From: Agrocybe praecox | Lineage: Eukaryota > Basidiomycota > Agaricomycetes > Agaricales > Agrocybaceae | Direction: 5' to 3' | DNA length: 64,000 nt | Assembly (NCBI GenBank): GCA_964017145.1 | Contig: OZ024845.1 | Location: forward strand, 1,116,001 to 1,180,000 | Shown here: positions 44,390 through 55,407 of the stretch, piece by piece | Position numbering within the stretch: position 1 is the stretch's first letter | How the letters are laid out: each line of letters opens with the position of its first letter | Program-made: the position numbers and the translations under genes | Notes under the pieces: model-generated | Told to the model about the DNA's origin: nothing | Database searches by the model: none | What the model saw: only the letters and a program-made list of their open reading frames with translations

Positions 44390-46080
44390 CTATACGTTAC
44401 TCGACGACTTTAAGGGGATGATGGGAAGAAACGAGAGTCCTTGTACCCAGCGGCCGGCCTCTTTTTCGAGCACACGAGATAGTTCCTCTGGAGAAAGGCG
44501 GGAGTAGTAATCATTGGAGGACATAAATTTGTGCTCGACCCATCGAAAAATCCCTCCAGCAGTGTACTGTGCGAAAGAATATCGAGTTTCATGGGGGAGG
44601 ATGGACACGTTGGAATGAGAGATGATGGTGGATGCGATCAGTATAGTGGAACCTGGTGGAAATTCAATGGCCAGTCGACACTCCCACAGAATAAGATGGC
44701 CCCCTCGTGTTGGATCGTAGTTGCCGAATGCTGATATGGCACAGAGGCCGTAGGGTAAATTCCCGAAGTCCTTGTGCTTGAAACATATAGTACGAGGGCC
44801 GAGATTGTACGTGAAGGCTGAGAAGATACTGTTGTCAAAGACGCGGTCGATCTGTGGCTGTGCTTCATGCAGCTGGCGCAGAGTTTGGACGTAGTGGGCG
44901 TGAAGGTCAGGGGCCCAGGTAGCTATGGCCGCTGTTAGGTCGAGTTATTTATGAGAGAGCCATGTAAATGTAAAAACATACCATAACTACGCACCAGAGA
45001 CAAATCCTGTGAGCCTTTTGAATATAGGAATCTCCCCCAGCTCCTTCAATACCTGCGCATTTGGCCCATCCTTTCTCGATCCATCTGGGCAAAGATTACT
45101 CGGCTTCTCTTGACCACCCCCATGCGAGACACCACAGGTGAGGGAAACGAATTTGCCGCGACAATTTGGAGGTTTATCCTTCTTGAGTTTTTGAACGCAA
45201 CGAGGCCTGAGAGATTCCATGGCAGCTGATGCCTGTTTGTGTAAATCGGTCCAGTTATCAGCATTGGGGTGGCCGGCGAGTCGTCCTACAAATCGCCTGT
45301 GTTGGTCAACATGATAGGCACCGACGTCCTAAAGGTAGAATTTTTTAACACAAAGGGGGGCGAGGGAAACAATAAAACTCACACTCCATCCCACTTCTGT
45401 ATCGCGAAACCAAGTTTCCCTTCAATTTCTTCGATGCTGTAGGCAGTTTTGGAGCGAGAGCCATTGTTGGTGCCAATGAATGCGGACTTGGTCATTTTGC
45501 TGGCAGCGAAATTGAGAGTGCACGACATGGGCTTGGCCTGGTCAACAAAACACTGGCGTACACCTTCTCGAACCTTGTAGTCACCCAGTGTCTGCTCAGC
45601 TTTCTTTGCCTCTCTTCTCTTCTTACAAGCAGCACGACTACACTCCTTATTTTTCTGTTTCCTCTTCAGGTTTCGACCGGTAATCATCCTGGCATTGGCT
45701 GGCTCTTGAACGACGTGCTCTGAGTTTGGTGCTGGTGGGGGTGAGAGGTGCAGTGTCTCCATTTTTGAGTCATTGCAGGGATTATCGTCGCCAATAGAAG
45801 ACATAGGGGATAAGCTGAAGAAGTCAGGGTCCAGTTCATTTCCATTGTTTAGGGCAGAGTTGGATGCCGTGGGTGTCGAGAGGCAGAGTTCATCGAGAAT
45901 ATCTTGGGAACCATCATCATCGATGGACGACATCGGTGAGAGGCTAAATAGAACAGGGTCAAGCTCGTTTTTGTCCTGTAAGGTGCTGGCGGCCTTCAGC
46001 AAAGAGGTGAGATCGAAACTAGGATCAGAGTGGCAGGCAATGACTTGCATTTGAATGGAGAAGGGGGATGGGGTATGCAT
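44390..46080 (-). CDS. TET/JBP-type 2-oxoglutarate/Fe(II) dioxygenase (KDZ cargo)
   Basis: Exons 46,080-45,385, 45,328-44,995 and 44,931-44,390 give 523 residues without a stop. Introns are 56 and 63 bp. The N-terminus is Ser/Pro/Asp-rich with a duplicated LDPxFFSLSPMSSI unit and a basic patch (GRNLKRKQKNKE, KKRREAKKAE), probably for nuclear entry. The C-terminal double-stranded beta-helix has FKHKDFGNLPYG (HxD iron ligands), YDPTRGGHLILWE, FPPGSTILIASTIISHSN (distal His ligand) and ETRYSFAQYTAGG (2-oxoglutarate-binding Arg). This is the pattern I know from mushroom TET/JBP proteins linked to KDZ transposons; characterised members oxidise 5-methylcytosine. The catalytic set looks complete. 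It is head-to-head with the transposase, 282 bp apart. DNA demethylation at the element is inference. Confidence 0.8.
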
Positions 46081-46362
46081 TATACTGAGCGTATGCAGCC
46101 AGGAGCTAGATGAAAGAGTTCCCGGGCTTGGGCACACCGATACACCAATATCCTGCTGGTGTAGCTTCAAGTTTGTTCAAGTTCAAATCAACACCGACTC
46201 CTAATCAAATATTACACCGTAGCATGTGATTACGATCATTTCGTATGACGCGCCCAACACACAAGTCCTAGAAGTGACAAGTCCGAAATCCTATACTGTA
46301 TGCACTTGTAGAAATTCTTTGCGTTAAACGATTTCTTGTCGTTCTCATCTCGAATTCACCTC
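46081..46362. promoter_or_regulatory. Divergent promoter between TET/JBP gene and KDZ transposase
   Basis: 282 bp separate the two start codons, so both genes share this control region. It contains CpG sites (for example GTATGACGCGCCCAAC at about 46,243) but no obvious TATA box. Confidence 0.55.
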
Positions 46363-49300
46363 ATGATGTCTTCCCAGGCAAAGAAGAAACCTAAAAAGTC
46401 CTTGGCAAGCCAGGCCTATCACGATGAAGTACCTGTCTTTGGGGTATATGATACAATCCATGCGCGGGAGGGAATACTACGACATGTGGGGAATACTATG
46501 CTAACGGCACCGGCTGTGCGGGACTCTACTATCTCTACCAACCTTTGGGATAGTGCAAATGCATGGGAACCTCCTGATGATAACGAATTTGCGTTGGACC
46601 CCAATACTGCCTTGTACAATTTCATGGTGGATGGTGAGATTATGGTCAAGGCGCCTAAAAAGCTGAAGAAGAGGAAAAGGACCGAGGTCTCAGTGAGTAA
46701 TATACAGTGTTCTTCATAGTCTCTTACCACCTCTTTTTTTTTTTCTAGAAACATCTGCATGTAGTTTGGAAAGACCGATACCGTCAAGCTTATCTGGAAG
46801 AACTTCTCCAGTGGTCAAGTCGGGGCGACTTTGCTACTGCTGAAAGTTGCCCAGATTGTCTCTCTAGGAAACAAAATCCACCAGGCCCCCCAAAATATCG
46901 ATGCGAGGACTGCTTTGTGCCCAACCTTTGCTGTGCTCAGTGCTGCGTTAAACGACATTGTCAACTTCCATTTCATCGAATAAAGGTATATTCATGCAGC
47001 TTCATTTCGATTTCTATGCTAATTTTTACTTTCTATCTAGCAATGGAACAGTTCTTATTTCCAGGATACGACGCTCAAGGCCTTGGGGTTGAAAATTCAA
47101 TTAAACCACTCAGGATTAAGCTGTCCAAACCCTTCTCCCTGCCATGCACGTCTCCTTGTCCTTCATACTAATGGTGTACACGACATTTCTATTCAGTACT
47201 GTGCCTGTACATGATCTATCCTGAACCACCTACAATTACTCCGGCGTCGTATCTACCCTGCAACCCAGCTCAATCCCAAGGCTTGTGCCACGTTTGAGTT
47301 ACTCGACCAGCTGCATATGTATGCTCTCACGACCAAGGCCTCCACCTATTATTTCTACCACGCTTTGGAGAAGATGACTGATAACACGGGTCTTCAACCA
47401 CAACGATCGCACTACCGGGCCTTATATCGAATGATATTGCAATGGCGCCATCTCAAGATGCTGAAATGGGCTGGTCGGGCGCACGATCCCTCTGGAGTAA
47501 TTGGAACAAAACCAGGAGAACTAGCAATCAGGTGCCCATCATGCCCTTACCCAGGCATTAATTTGTTGGATGGATGGGAAGATGTTCCTGATGGCATGAA
47601 GTACATCGACTATTTCCTTTCCTTTTCATTTCGAAATTAAATTGGTCTTATTCGCAGATTTCTTTACACAGTGTTCATCTGCATGGACGCAAATTTTCGG
47701 TTGAAAAACCAGCTTGTTTCGAACTACTCGCAAGATCCAGGTCTTGGTACTGGATGGGCATACATGGTGCTGTGCCTGCCTTACGAAACGTACGTCTTGA
47801 GTAGGGCTGATGATGAGGACATATGTATTCTATGCCTCTTTTTGTCGGGCTGTTATGCTGACGGTGTCCACAGATAAGTACTTGCGTTGGGTTTCAGGCA
47901 CTTTCGAAAGCAAACACCAAATTCTCGAGAGGTCTGTGCTACACTGGGGTCAACTTGACTGTGTGCGGCTGTTCTGAAATGATCTTCCCTGTCGGCGTCG
48001 GAAACTTACACAAAGGAAAAAGGTTTGTCTTTCCAAATCCTGTACGTGCGCTATATTTCCTGACATTTATATGATCTCTCCTGTAGATATGCTAATATGG
48101 ATTATATATTCAGTTCCGCCCTTCAAGGTGTCGTTGTATCCCTTGTTCTAATCAGCTACGACATTGCTTGCCAATGGTTTATAAACTTATTCAAGAGAAT
48201 TGAGGAACACTGGCCGGACAAAATCAAGCCCCGAACTAATATCAAGCTGACACCCGCCATACCAAAACTTCACGAACCAATGCATCAAACCATAGGACAT
48301 CAAATGTATTTGCTTAACTACATACACGGCGTTGGACTAGCAGACTGCGAATGCCCCGAGTGAGTGTGGAGCCCGCATAATGCTCTGAGAAATACGACAA
48401 AGACTCAGGCACCTGGGTCAAGACACGATGTCCTAGATGATCACTTTGGATTCTGGAATTGGCAGAAATACACTGGAATGGGCAAAACTCTGGCACATTG
48501 TTACCGTGCAGCTGTCGCTGATCATAATTTGCTTACAGAAAGTCATCGTGGCCTAACTTCAACTCTTCGTCAAGAAACCATAGTCGAGTGGGGACGTTTA
48601 TGCGCAGCGTGGAGTCAGCACCCTTTCCAAAGAACATATTCAACCCATATCATACAGAGGGTGAATGTGAGTTCTCTGTTTTTTTAATGTTCTATCCCTT
48701 GTGTTTCTTCATTGACACATTTTCTTCATTTAGCTATATCTGAGGCCGCCGTGAAGAAGGAGTTAGCAGACAAAGAGAGATGTCGCATCGACTTGGGGGT
48801 ACCACAAATTCACGACACATCGGCATCCTCATTTATATTGATGGGACTTGATCTCGAAATTGCTCAGTGAGTAGTTATTTGATTCTCTGATACGTCATGT
48901 ACCTCTTAGTCATACACATTTCTTTTTTTAGGTGTTGCCTTCGCTATTCTGGCAAGGACCCTCTCTTGTCATCGACTCTGCGGAAGGAGGGGTCAATCAT
49001 GGAGCAACGGAATATGTTGTGGACCTGAATTCGAGCCTGGGAACAACTGGTTCCTATTTACATGCTCGGCCTTTTCAAATATCAAAACGATTGCATTCGC
49101 TCTTCAGCCACAAACATATTTACACCCAAATCTGACAACCCTGAAGATGCAGTTATTACCCTCCCATCCTTTCTTCCTTAAAATGTTCGCGACGCAATTT
49201 GTTTCGTTGGATTGCCCGCGATAGAAGCGAGGATGCGCACCGCTCAGTGCAGCGATGCTCTGGATGGTTTATGGCGAACGTTAAGGCTCAAACAATGCAT

Positions 49301-50171
49301 GATTTTGTTCAAAAACCGAAATGTGCGTGGCCAGCGTGAGGGTACCCGCTCCAGGGCTCTCATAGATGCTGTACACCTGCGAGCCCGTAAATCTGTCGAC
49401 AAGTATCACGTTGCCAGGGAAGCAAAACTGAAGCTGGAGGGACGCGGCAATTGGGAGAAGACGTATCTGCCCCTCCTCGATGGAGACGTACGATCTTATC
49501 AGGACCCGATCAAACTTTCGAAGAAGATGGGCCATCCTGGAATGCTGGAGGATGATCAAATTTCCAGTGCAATCGACCTCGAGGGTGATGAAGAATTCAC
49601 GTTGTTTAATGATGCTCGAGCTCGTCGAGATGGTACTGGAGAAACACAGAGAACGCTGTCGTGGATATGGATGACACCTGGTGCGGCGACTGAGCAGGAC
49701 GAGGGGGACAATATCATTCTTTCCGAATGGGCAAAGAGTCGAGCACGAGCATCCAGGGCAAAGGAAGAAGTCATGCCATTAAAGGAGGAGATGCGACCTG
49801 TGCTTGCGTACCTTCGCTAAAAAGCAAGATGGTGGCGTGATAAAACAAACAACCTTCCAAACCTATCGCCACAATTTGCAGAGGGTCTCAACGCATATGC
49901 AGAAACACAGGCAAAGATCCAAGAGTGCCTCATCGAGAGTTTCATGGCTCAGTGGAAGAAAGCTCTCGATACCCCACTTCCAGAGGAGGAAATTCCTGCC
50001 AGGTACTCGAATGTTCAAGCAGATGAAGGCAGTCATGATGATGCAGCTAGGAGGCCAACGGTAGACAAAGGCGACAGCGACGAAGAGGACAACTATGATG
50101 AAGAGGACGAGGATGAGGACGACGGCCTTGATGAAGATGACTCTGCTTTTGATGACTGCGATATGGACTAG
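46363..50171 (+). pseudogene. KDZ transposase with CxC2-type cysteine cluster, inactivated
   Basis: From the ATG at 46,363, a basic N-terminus (SSQAKKKPKKS) leads to a CxC cluster (CPDCLSRKQ, YRCEDCFVPNLCCAQCC, HCQLPFHRIKQW). The KDZ core follows, with IRCPSCPYPGIN, FICMDANFRLKNQL, LISYDIACQW, KLHEPMHQTIGHQM, GPGSRHDVLDDHFGFWNW and HDTSASSFILMGLDLE. The end is acidic, near 50,171. This order is diagnostic of KDZ transposases (RNase H fold), which cut and paste large elements. It is inactive as read: stops at 47,212 (TGA), 48,361 (TGA), 49,026 (TGA), 49,179 (TAA) and 49,818 (TAA). One intron donor (near 47,820) reads GAC|ATATGT where GTATGT is expected. Three stops sit where CGA (Arg) fits. 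About nine short introns can be traced. Confidence 0.85.
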
Positions 50172-50248
50172 TTTGGTGGGTAATGTCCTTTTCTCTGTAT
50201 ACACGTCCTCCTTTCTTGCCCTTGTCCATTCGTTTCCATTTTTATTAT

Positions 50249-50637
50249 TGTCAGGGTTTCCCCTATTTTCCTCTATTTTTATATATTTATTTCGCATTTT
50301 TCCCTTTTTTAATTATGTAGATATCTTATCTCTTTTACATCTTTGATTATCTCCTTGATTATCTCCTTGATTATCACTTAGATCCTTGATTAGATACTTA
50401 TCATCTTTATTTCCCATGAGCACTGCCTCAATTGCTCCACTTCATTCTTCTCCTTGTTTCATGATGTCATTGTCTTACTCATCCTTCTGTTTCATGATGT
50501 AATGTAGGAATATTCTAGAATAGCTGTAGGGTATATATACTAGACATGTAGGTAGCTGTAGCCCCAGCTTCAATCTCTTAGGATATCCACTATCATTGGT
50601 GTGATCTCTTAGAACCATTGAGTGTCTCTTTCTCTCT

Positions 50638-50676
<39 letters not shown>

Positions 50677-50730
50677 TTGCTTTGTCTTTGTTGGTGGCCT
50701 TGTCACACTGATCTTAGTGTTGCCCTGACA
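50249..50730 (+). mobile_element. Solo gypsy LTR with perfect 5-bp target duplication
   Basis: 482 bp with ends TGTCAGGG...CCCTGACA and a long TC microsatellite at about 50,640-50,675. It is closely similar to the reverse complement of the LTR at 21,536-22,000. ATTAT stands immediately before (50,244-50,248) and after (50,731-50,735). No internal sequence remains, so it arose by LTR-LTR recombination. It sits between the KDZ transposase and the right TIR, so it is younger than the KDZ element. Confidence 0.95.
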
Positions 50731-50924
50731 ATTATCTTGAGCTAGTAATTACACACGTATTTCTATCACAACAAACCTTCTCCCTTCCACCCCATCTTAT
50801 ACCGAAGCTAGATACATTGAAAGTACACATGTATCACTTTTTCTTAAAATACATGTATAAATCACATGGTATGATCTCATTTGATAGACAGGTTCCAGAC
50901 CCACGTAATTTTAGAATGTCAAAT

Positions 50925-51357
50925 ATACAATCATCAAAGCAGGCACCGATCAAGCTAATTATATGGAGCACTCTAATTATATCGAGCGCTCTAAATATAT
51001 CGCAACGCCAATGGCGCCTAGTGCGATATTTATAAATGTCAGCCAAAGTCATCCTGAGCCATCCATCCCTTCCTGTCCTATTTTTGGGGCGCAAAGGGCG
51101 CCAAAAATTCAGAAAATATTTATAAAACACATATAGCCCAGTTGGCGCCCGCAATACAACACCACTACGCCTGCAATAGCTAAATGCACCTGCCAACACT
51201 CAAAATGAGGCTTATTTGTATATGTTTGTCAAGAGCATTTGCTCTATGCCTGCGGCACACTCCTTACATATTGCCGGGCTGGGCAGTTGCCCACTATGAT
51301 GTATCAAAAAAAGGCCAAATTGCCAGATTTGATACATCAATATACCAGACAAGGCTG
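50925..51357 (-). repeat. Right terminal inverted repeat of the KDZ element
   Basis: Inverted match to 30,019-30,445, ending ...TTTGATACATCAATATACCA-GACAAGGCTG at 51,357. The minus-strand ORF starting MLAGAFSYCRR is the mirror of the left-end ORF and is not counted as a gene. Confidence 0.85.
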
Positions 51358-51749
51358 CCGCAATGATGCAAAGGTTATTGGTCTAGAGGTAGAGGTCAAT
51401 GGGGTCCAGAAGAAAAAGCTTCAGAGCTTAGAAGATCGGGTGGAAGAATTGGAGAGACTCAACAAGAGTGGCTTCTTCAATGGCTGTTGGGCTTTGATTT
51501 CTTCGGTGTCCCTCTCTGGTACCTTTTTTGTTTTTTTATGCTTCTTGTCAAATTTCATTTATTTTATTTTCAGTCTGGAATACCTGCACAACATGTATTT
51601 CTCCTTCAAAGGTTCCAGCAGAGACATTCTCCAATCAAGATGATCCCTTCCATAACCCCTTTCATGATTGGGTGCTCAATAGTATTGAGTTGCCAACTTC
51701 AATCCCCATGATAAACATCCCTCCTACTCCATCATCCTCACATTTTTAA
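51358..51749 (+). CDS. Coiled-coil gene, 3' exons (split by the KDZ element)
   Basis: CCGCAAT (51,358-51,364) is the right target duplication, and the frame of 29,824-30,018 resumes directly after it: DAKVIGLEVEVNGVQKKK, then a clear coiled coil LQSLEDRVEELERLNKSG. An intron 51,519-51,573 (GTACCT...TTTCAG) leads to FHNPFHDWVLNSIE and PPTPSSSHF, with TAA at 51,747-51,749. With the 5' exon the protein would be 174 residues with no lesion other than the insertion. It lies 186 bp upstream of the Plavaka-like transposase on the same strand. Confidence 0.6.
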
Positions 51750-51934
51750 CCAAACATAAAGTACATCATTCTATAACAACTTTCTCTTCTATTTCTGAAT
51801 CTTTTCTTTTCTTATTATAGTTTTGCTGTCGCGGATATATCTTGTGGGAACAAAGGCCTTGTCGCAGCTTGCTGGGTTGAATCTGATTCTTTCTACATAC
51901 ATACTTTGCTCTTTGTCATATCCTTACTCTCATT

Positions 51935-54900
51935 ATGAACTTCCTTGATGATAACCAATGCCCCGTTTGCCATTCCTATTTTCGAACGATAAAGGGCCTG
52001 TCTTCTCATCTTAAAATGGCACAGAAATGCAGACACTGGGGAAAAGGAAAGAAGCGAGAGCTCGCAGATTCTTTATTTCAACCAGATGACATTCAGGATA
52101 ATGAAGCTCAGTATACCTCTGAAGACGATAGACCAAATCGACAAAATCTGCCTCCTGATCTGAGTCAGCAGGAGTCTGAGAGCCAAGACATGGATATAGC
52201 AGATTATCAAGACGACTTGATAGATTACTTTGATGAATTAATGGAGGATGATGAAGATGCTGCTCATTTTATACCAGAGGAGCCAGATGAGTCCGTTGCA
52301 ATTGGTGAAGCCGGCCCTGGACCAACAACAATGGTAAATAGAGGGCGTCGAGAGTGGGATAATGACGATGAAATTATAATAGAAGAGTATCCTGGAGCTG
52401 GTATCGTTATCAAGATTGATCAACGACTTCATGAGAAATGTGTCAGGAATTGACTTAATCAAAGAGAAGAGTTCGCCCAAAGACCAACTTAAAGAACAAG
52501 CTGGGGATCTTAGCATCCCCAGACCCTAAGTTTATATACATGATGAACCTGTAAACTACCCACGGTCCATCAAGGGATTGTTACATAAGTGTCTATGTAT
52601 AGAAAAAGGAAATGCATAGTGTGGGGTTTGAACCCAAGAGCTGGTGGGACAGTGTCACGGTGTAACGATAGTGTGACTGCTTATGTTGTAGGGTGGACAC
52701 AAAGATGTGCCCTGACAAAATGGAAACAACTCTTCAAAAAGGACTCTGAAAATCTTGTAGAGAAGGAGTTGGATGAAAGTGTGCCAGGTTTCCTTAACCA
52801 GGAGTCAATTGATCCTATTAAAAGTTATTATCCTTTTGCCTCGGAAATGGATTGGCATATTGCAAGATGGGCAATCAAGGATGACATTGGTCATAAATCT
52901 TTTGACAGATTGTTGGCTATTCCAGGCATAAGTTTTTTTCTCTGTATACCGTTATGCTATATTTATTTGTTCATTTTTTAGGTAAAAGAGAAGCTAGGAC
53001 TTTCATATAAAAACATCAGAGGATTACACCAAATCATCGACAATGATGTTCCTGAACTAGGAGGAGAATGGCAAACCGAAGACCTGGTTTTTCAAGATAT
53101 GAAGGATGTAATTTACACCATCCGCTACTGTGATCCTCTGGAAGCAATCAAAAGCTTATGGGGTGATCCTGCTTTGTCCTTTCATTTGATCTATCAACCT
53201 ACACAAGTCTTTACAAAGTCCGACAAGGATAATAGAATTTTCACAGAGATGTGGATGGGAAAGTGGTGGCATGCTGTTCAAGTGAGTTTCATCACTCTTT
53301 TATTTTTTTAAATACGTAACTAATGTTAATTAAAGAGCAAGCTACCTCAAGGTGCTACTGTTGCACCAGTTATTATCGCAACAGATAAAACTCAGCTTAC
53401 TCAGTTTTCAGGCGGCAAAAGCGCATATCCTGTCTATCTTACAATAGGCAACATACCAAAATCACTTCGATGCAAACCATCCAAAAGAGCTTGTATTTTG
53501 ATTGGCTATCTACCTAGCGATATATCCAAGAAACTCAAAGGCACTGGTCTTTCCCAAAAAAAACATTGGCATTCGCAATCAGCGACTTTTTCATGAAGCT
53601 ATGAAATTTATTCTTTCACCGTTGATAGAGGCAGGCCGTCAAGGTGTAGAAATAACTGGGGGGAATGGAGAAGTTAGAAAGGTTTTTCCTATTCTGGCTT
53701 GTTACATTGCAGATTTTCCCGAACAATGCTTAGTTGTATGTACAAAGTATGGTACTTGCCCCAAGTGCCAGACTCCAGCAAAAGAACTTCAAGATCCAGA
53801 ATCTGGTGAACCCCGCACAAAAAACTGGACACTGGGCATTATCGAAAGCGCCAAAAAAGCATCATCCACAGAGTCACAATTCTACAAGTCATGTATGGAG
53901 AGCGATATATCTGGAAGTGTTTATGAGCATTTTTGGAAGGATTTTCCTTTGTGCGACATTCATCGCTCCATAACCCCCGATATTCTTCATCAGCTATATC
54001 AAGGAGTCTTCAAATACATCATTGATTGGTGTCAAATTTTGATTTCACTGGAGGAACTAGATGCTCGCTTGAGGTGTCTGCCGCCTGCCTTTGGTGTTCA
54101 TTATTTCAACAATGGCTGGTCAGCTATGAGCCAAATCTCTGGGCCTGAGCAGAAACATATGGCCAAAGTACTACTTGGCTGTTTAGTTGGAAAAATGGCA
54201 AAACAAGGCATCAAAGCAATCAAAGCTCTTCTGGACTTCATTTATTTGGCACAATATAAATACCACAACACCGCAACTCTAGGCTATTTGGAAGATGCTC
54301 TTAATGATTTCCAAGAGTATAAGGGGTTTTTCATTGATATGGACATACAGACAGACATGAATATTCTCAAATTCCACTCTCTTCTTCACTATCTGGAAGC
54401 CATCAAGCTTTTTGGCACTACAGACAACTATAATACAGAGGCGTTTGAGCACTTTCATATAGATTTTGCCAAGCAAGGCTTCAGAGCATCAAATAAAAGA
54501 GACATTTTTCCACAAATGACAACCTGGCTTTCTAGACAAGAAAAAATTTCTCAATTCGATAATTATCTTGATTGGAAGGATACCCCCAAACTCGCAAAGC
54601 CACCAACACTTTTAAAAGAAAAACCAATCATCAAACTAAATACCCCCCTTTCCCTAATTGACATCTTTCAACTCTTGAAACAACGCATAAGGCACCTTTA
54701 TTCCAGGATCATCTCAAGGAATTTCTGAATAAATTTCTTCCAAAAGGATCAAGGACTTCAAACGCTGTATCACATCTCTATATCCTTCCATTTGAGCAAG
54801 TTGATGTGTATACACAATTCAAATTTCATCCTCACAGCATTCAAGATGATGATGATCCTGAAATGGAAGTCAACGATACAGTGAAGGCTGCATCTTGCTT

Positions 54901-55407
54901 GAAATCAAATCCTCATGGACGTATGGATACTGTTATTGCTTTTGTTGATGAGAATGCAGAAACAACAATGGTTACAGGTGTGTATTAGTAGTTTATGTAT
55001 ATATACACTTTGATCTTATTTTGATTGTAGGAACATGTGTTGGACATGTCAGACTAATATTTTCTCTTCCCCAATCACTTGATTTTGGTTTGGGTCTAAC
55101 TGAGGCTCCGAAAAATTGGCCTACTTATCCTCTTGTCTACATTGAATGGTTCAAACCCTTTAGGTCCACAGGTCCAGATGAATCAAGCGGCATGTACCAT
55201 GTTAAAAAGACTGCCACACCATCATATGCTGTAATTCCTCTCACAGATATTAGACAAAGCTGTATGCTTATACCAAAGTTTGACGCTGGTGGTAATGGTG
55301 TCTCAACCTGGAAGCAAACTCTCACATCCCAAAATGTCCTTGACAATTGCTCTCAATTTCTTCTCAATAATTGGCATAGTAGTTATTTGTATATGACTTT
55401 GTACTAG
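51935..55407 (+). pseudogene. Plavaka-like transposase, inactivated
   Basis: Starts MNFLDDNQCPVCHSYFRTIK (a C2H2-like finger, CPVC...HLKMAQKC), followed by an acidic linker. Then come SYYPFASEMDWHIARWAI, LGLSYKNIRGLHQIID, the core KLPQGATVAPVIIATDKTQL followed by TQFSGGKSAYPVYLTIGNI, CPKCQTPAKEL, FPLCDIHRSITPDILHQLYQ and HNTATLGYLEDALNDF. The region around 54,960-55,407 is C-terminal. This is the pattern of Plavaka transposases (CACTA/EnSpm-related, DDE-type) of basidiomycetes. Lesions are a 277-bp solo LTR in the first exon (52,441-52,717), a one-base shift in the A8 run at about 53,558, another frame change near 54,660, and one intron donor reading GGC|ATAAGT where GTAAGT is expected (about 52,928). 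Terminal repeats of the element were not found. Confidence 0.75.
52441..52717 (+). mobile_element. Solo LTR (277 bp) inside the Plavaka-like exon
   Basis: Ends TGTCAGG...CCTGACA, flanked by AAATG on both sides (52,436-52,440 and 52,718-52,722). Removing it with one AAATG rejoins HEK-WKQLF in the transposase frame. It is shorter than, and outside its ends different from, the 465-482 bp LTR family, so it is a second gypsy family. Strand is arbitrary. It contains GGGTTTGAACCC, which resembles a tRNA B box but is a palindrome within the LTR. Confidence 0.9.

Larger units (their letters stand above)
30019..51357 (+). mobile_element. KDZ-type DNA transposon, 21.3 kb, carrying TET/JBP and cargo genes
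   Basis: Both ends are inverted copies of about 430 bp. The left end starts CACCCTTTGAAGGTA and the right end, reverse-complemented, CAGCCTTGTCTGGTA. Both continue with TATTGATGTATCAAATCTGG and a subterminal hairpin in which GATGTATCAAA pairs with TTTGATACATC. Target duplication CCGCAAT flanks it and lies inside a gene that rejoins in frame without the element. Between the ends are four cargo genes, among them a TET/JBP-type dioxygenase and a KDZ (Kyakuja-Dileera-Zisupton) transposase. Large KDZ elements carrying TET/JBP genes are established for mushrooms. Younger insertions inside are a 5.4-kb non-autonomous relative (34,819-40,213), two MITEs, a SINE-like insertion and a solo LTR. The transposase is broken, so movement now would need a transposase from elsewhere. 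Confidence 0.85.

Noticed and set aside
44638..44868. 76-residue minus ORF (MKHSHRSTASLTTV...)
   Set aside because: Shadow of the TET/JBP last exon in another frame.
52611..52690. tRNA or tRNA-derived SINE suggested by GGGTTTGAACCC
   Set aside because: No cloverleaf or A box; the segment is inside a solo LTR with exact TGTCAGG...CCTGACA ends and a 5-bp duplication.
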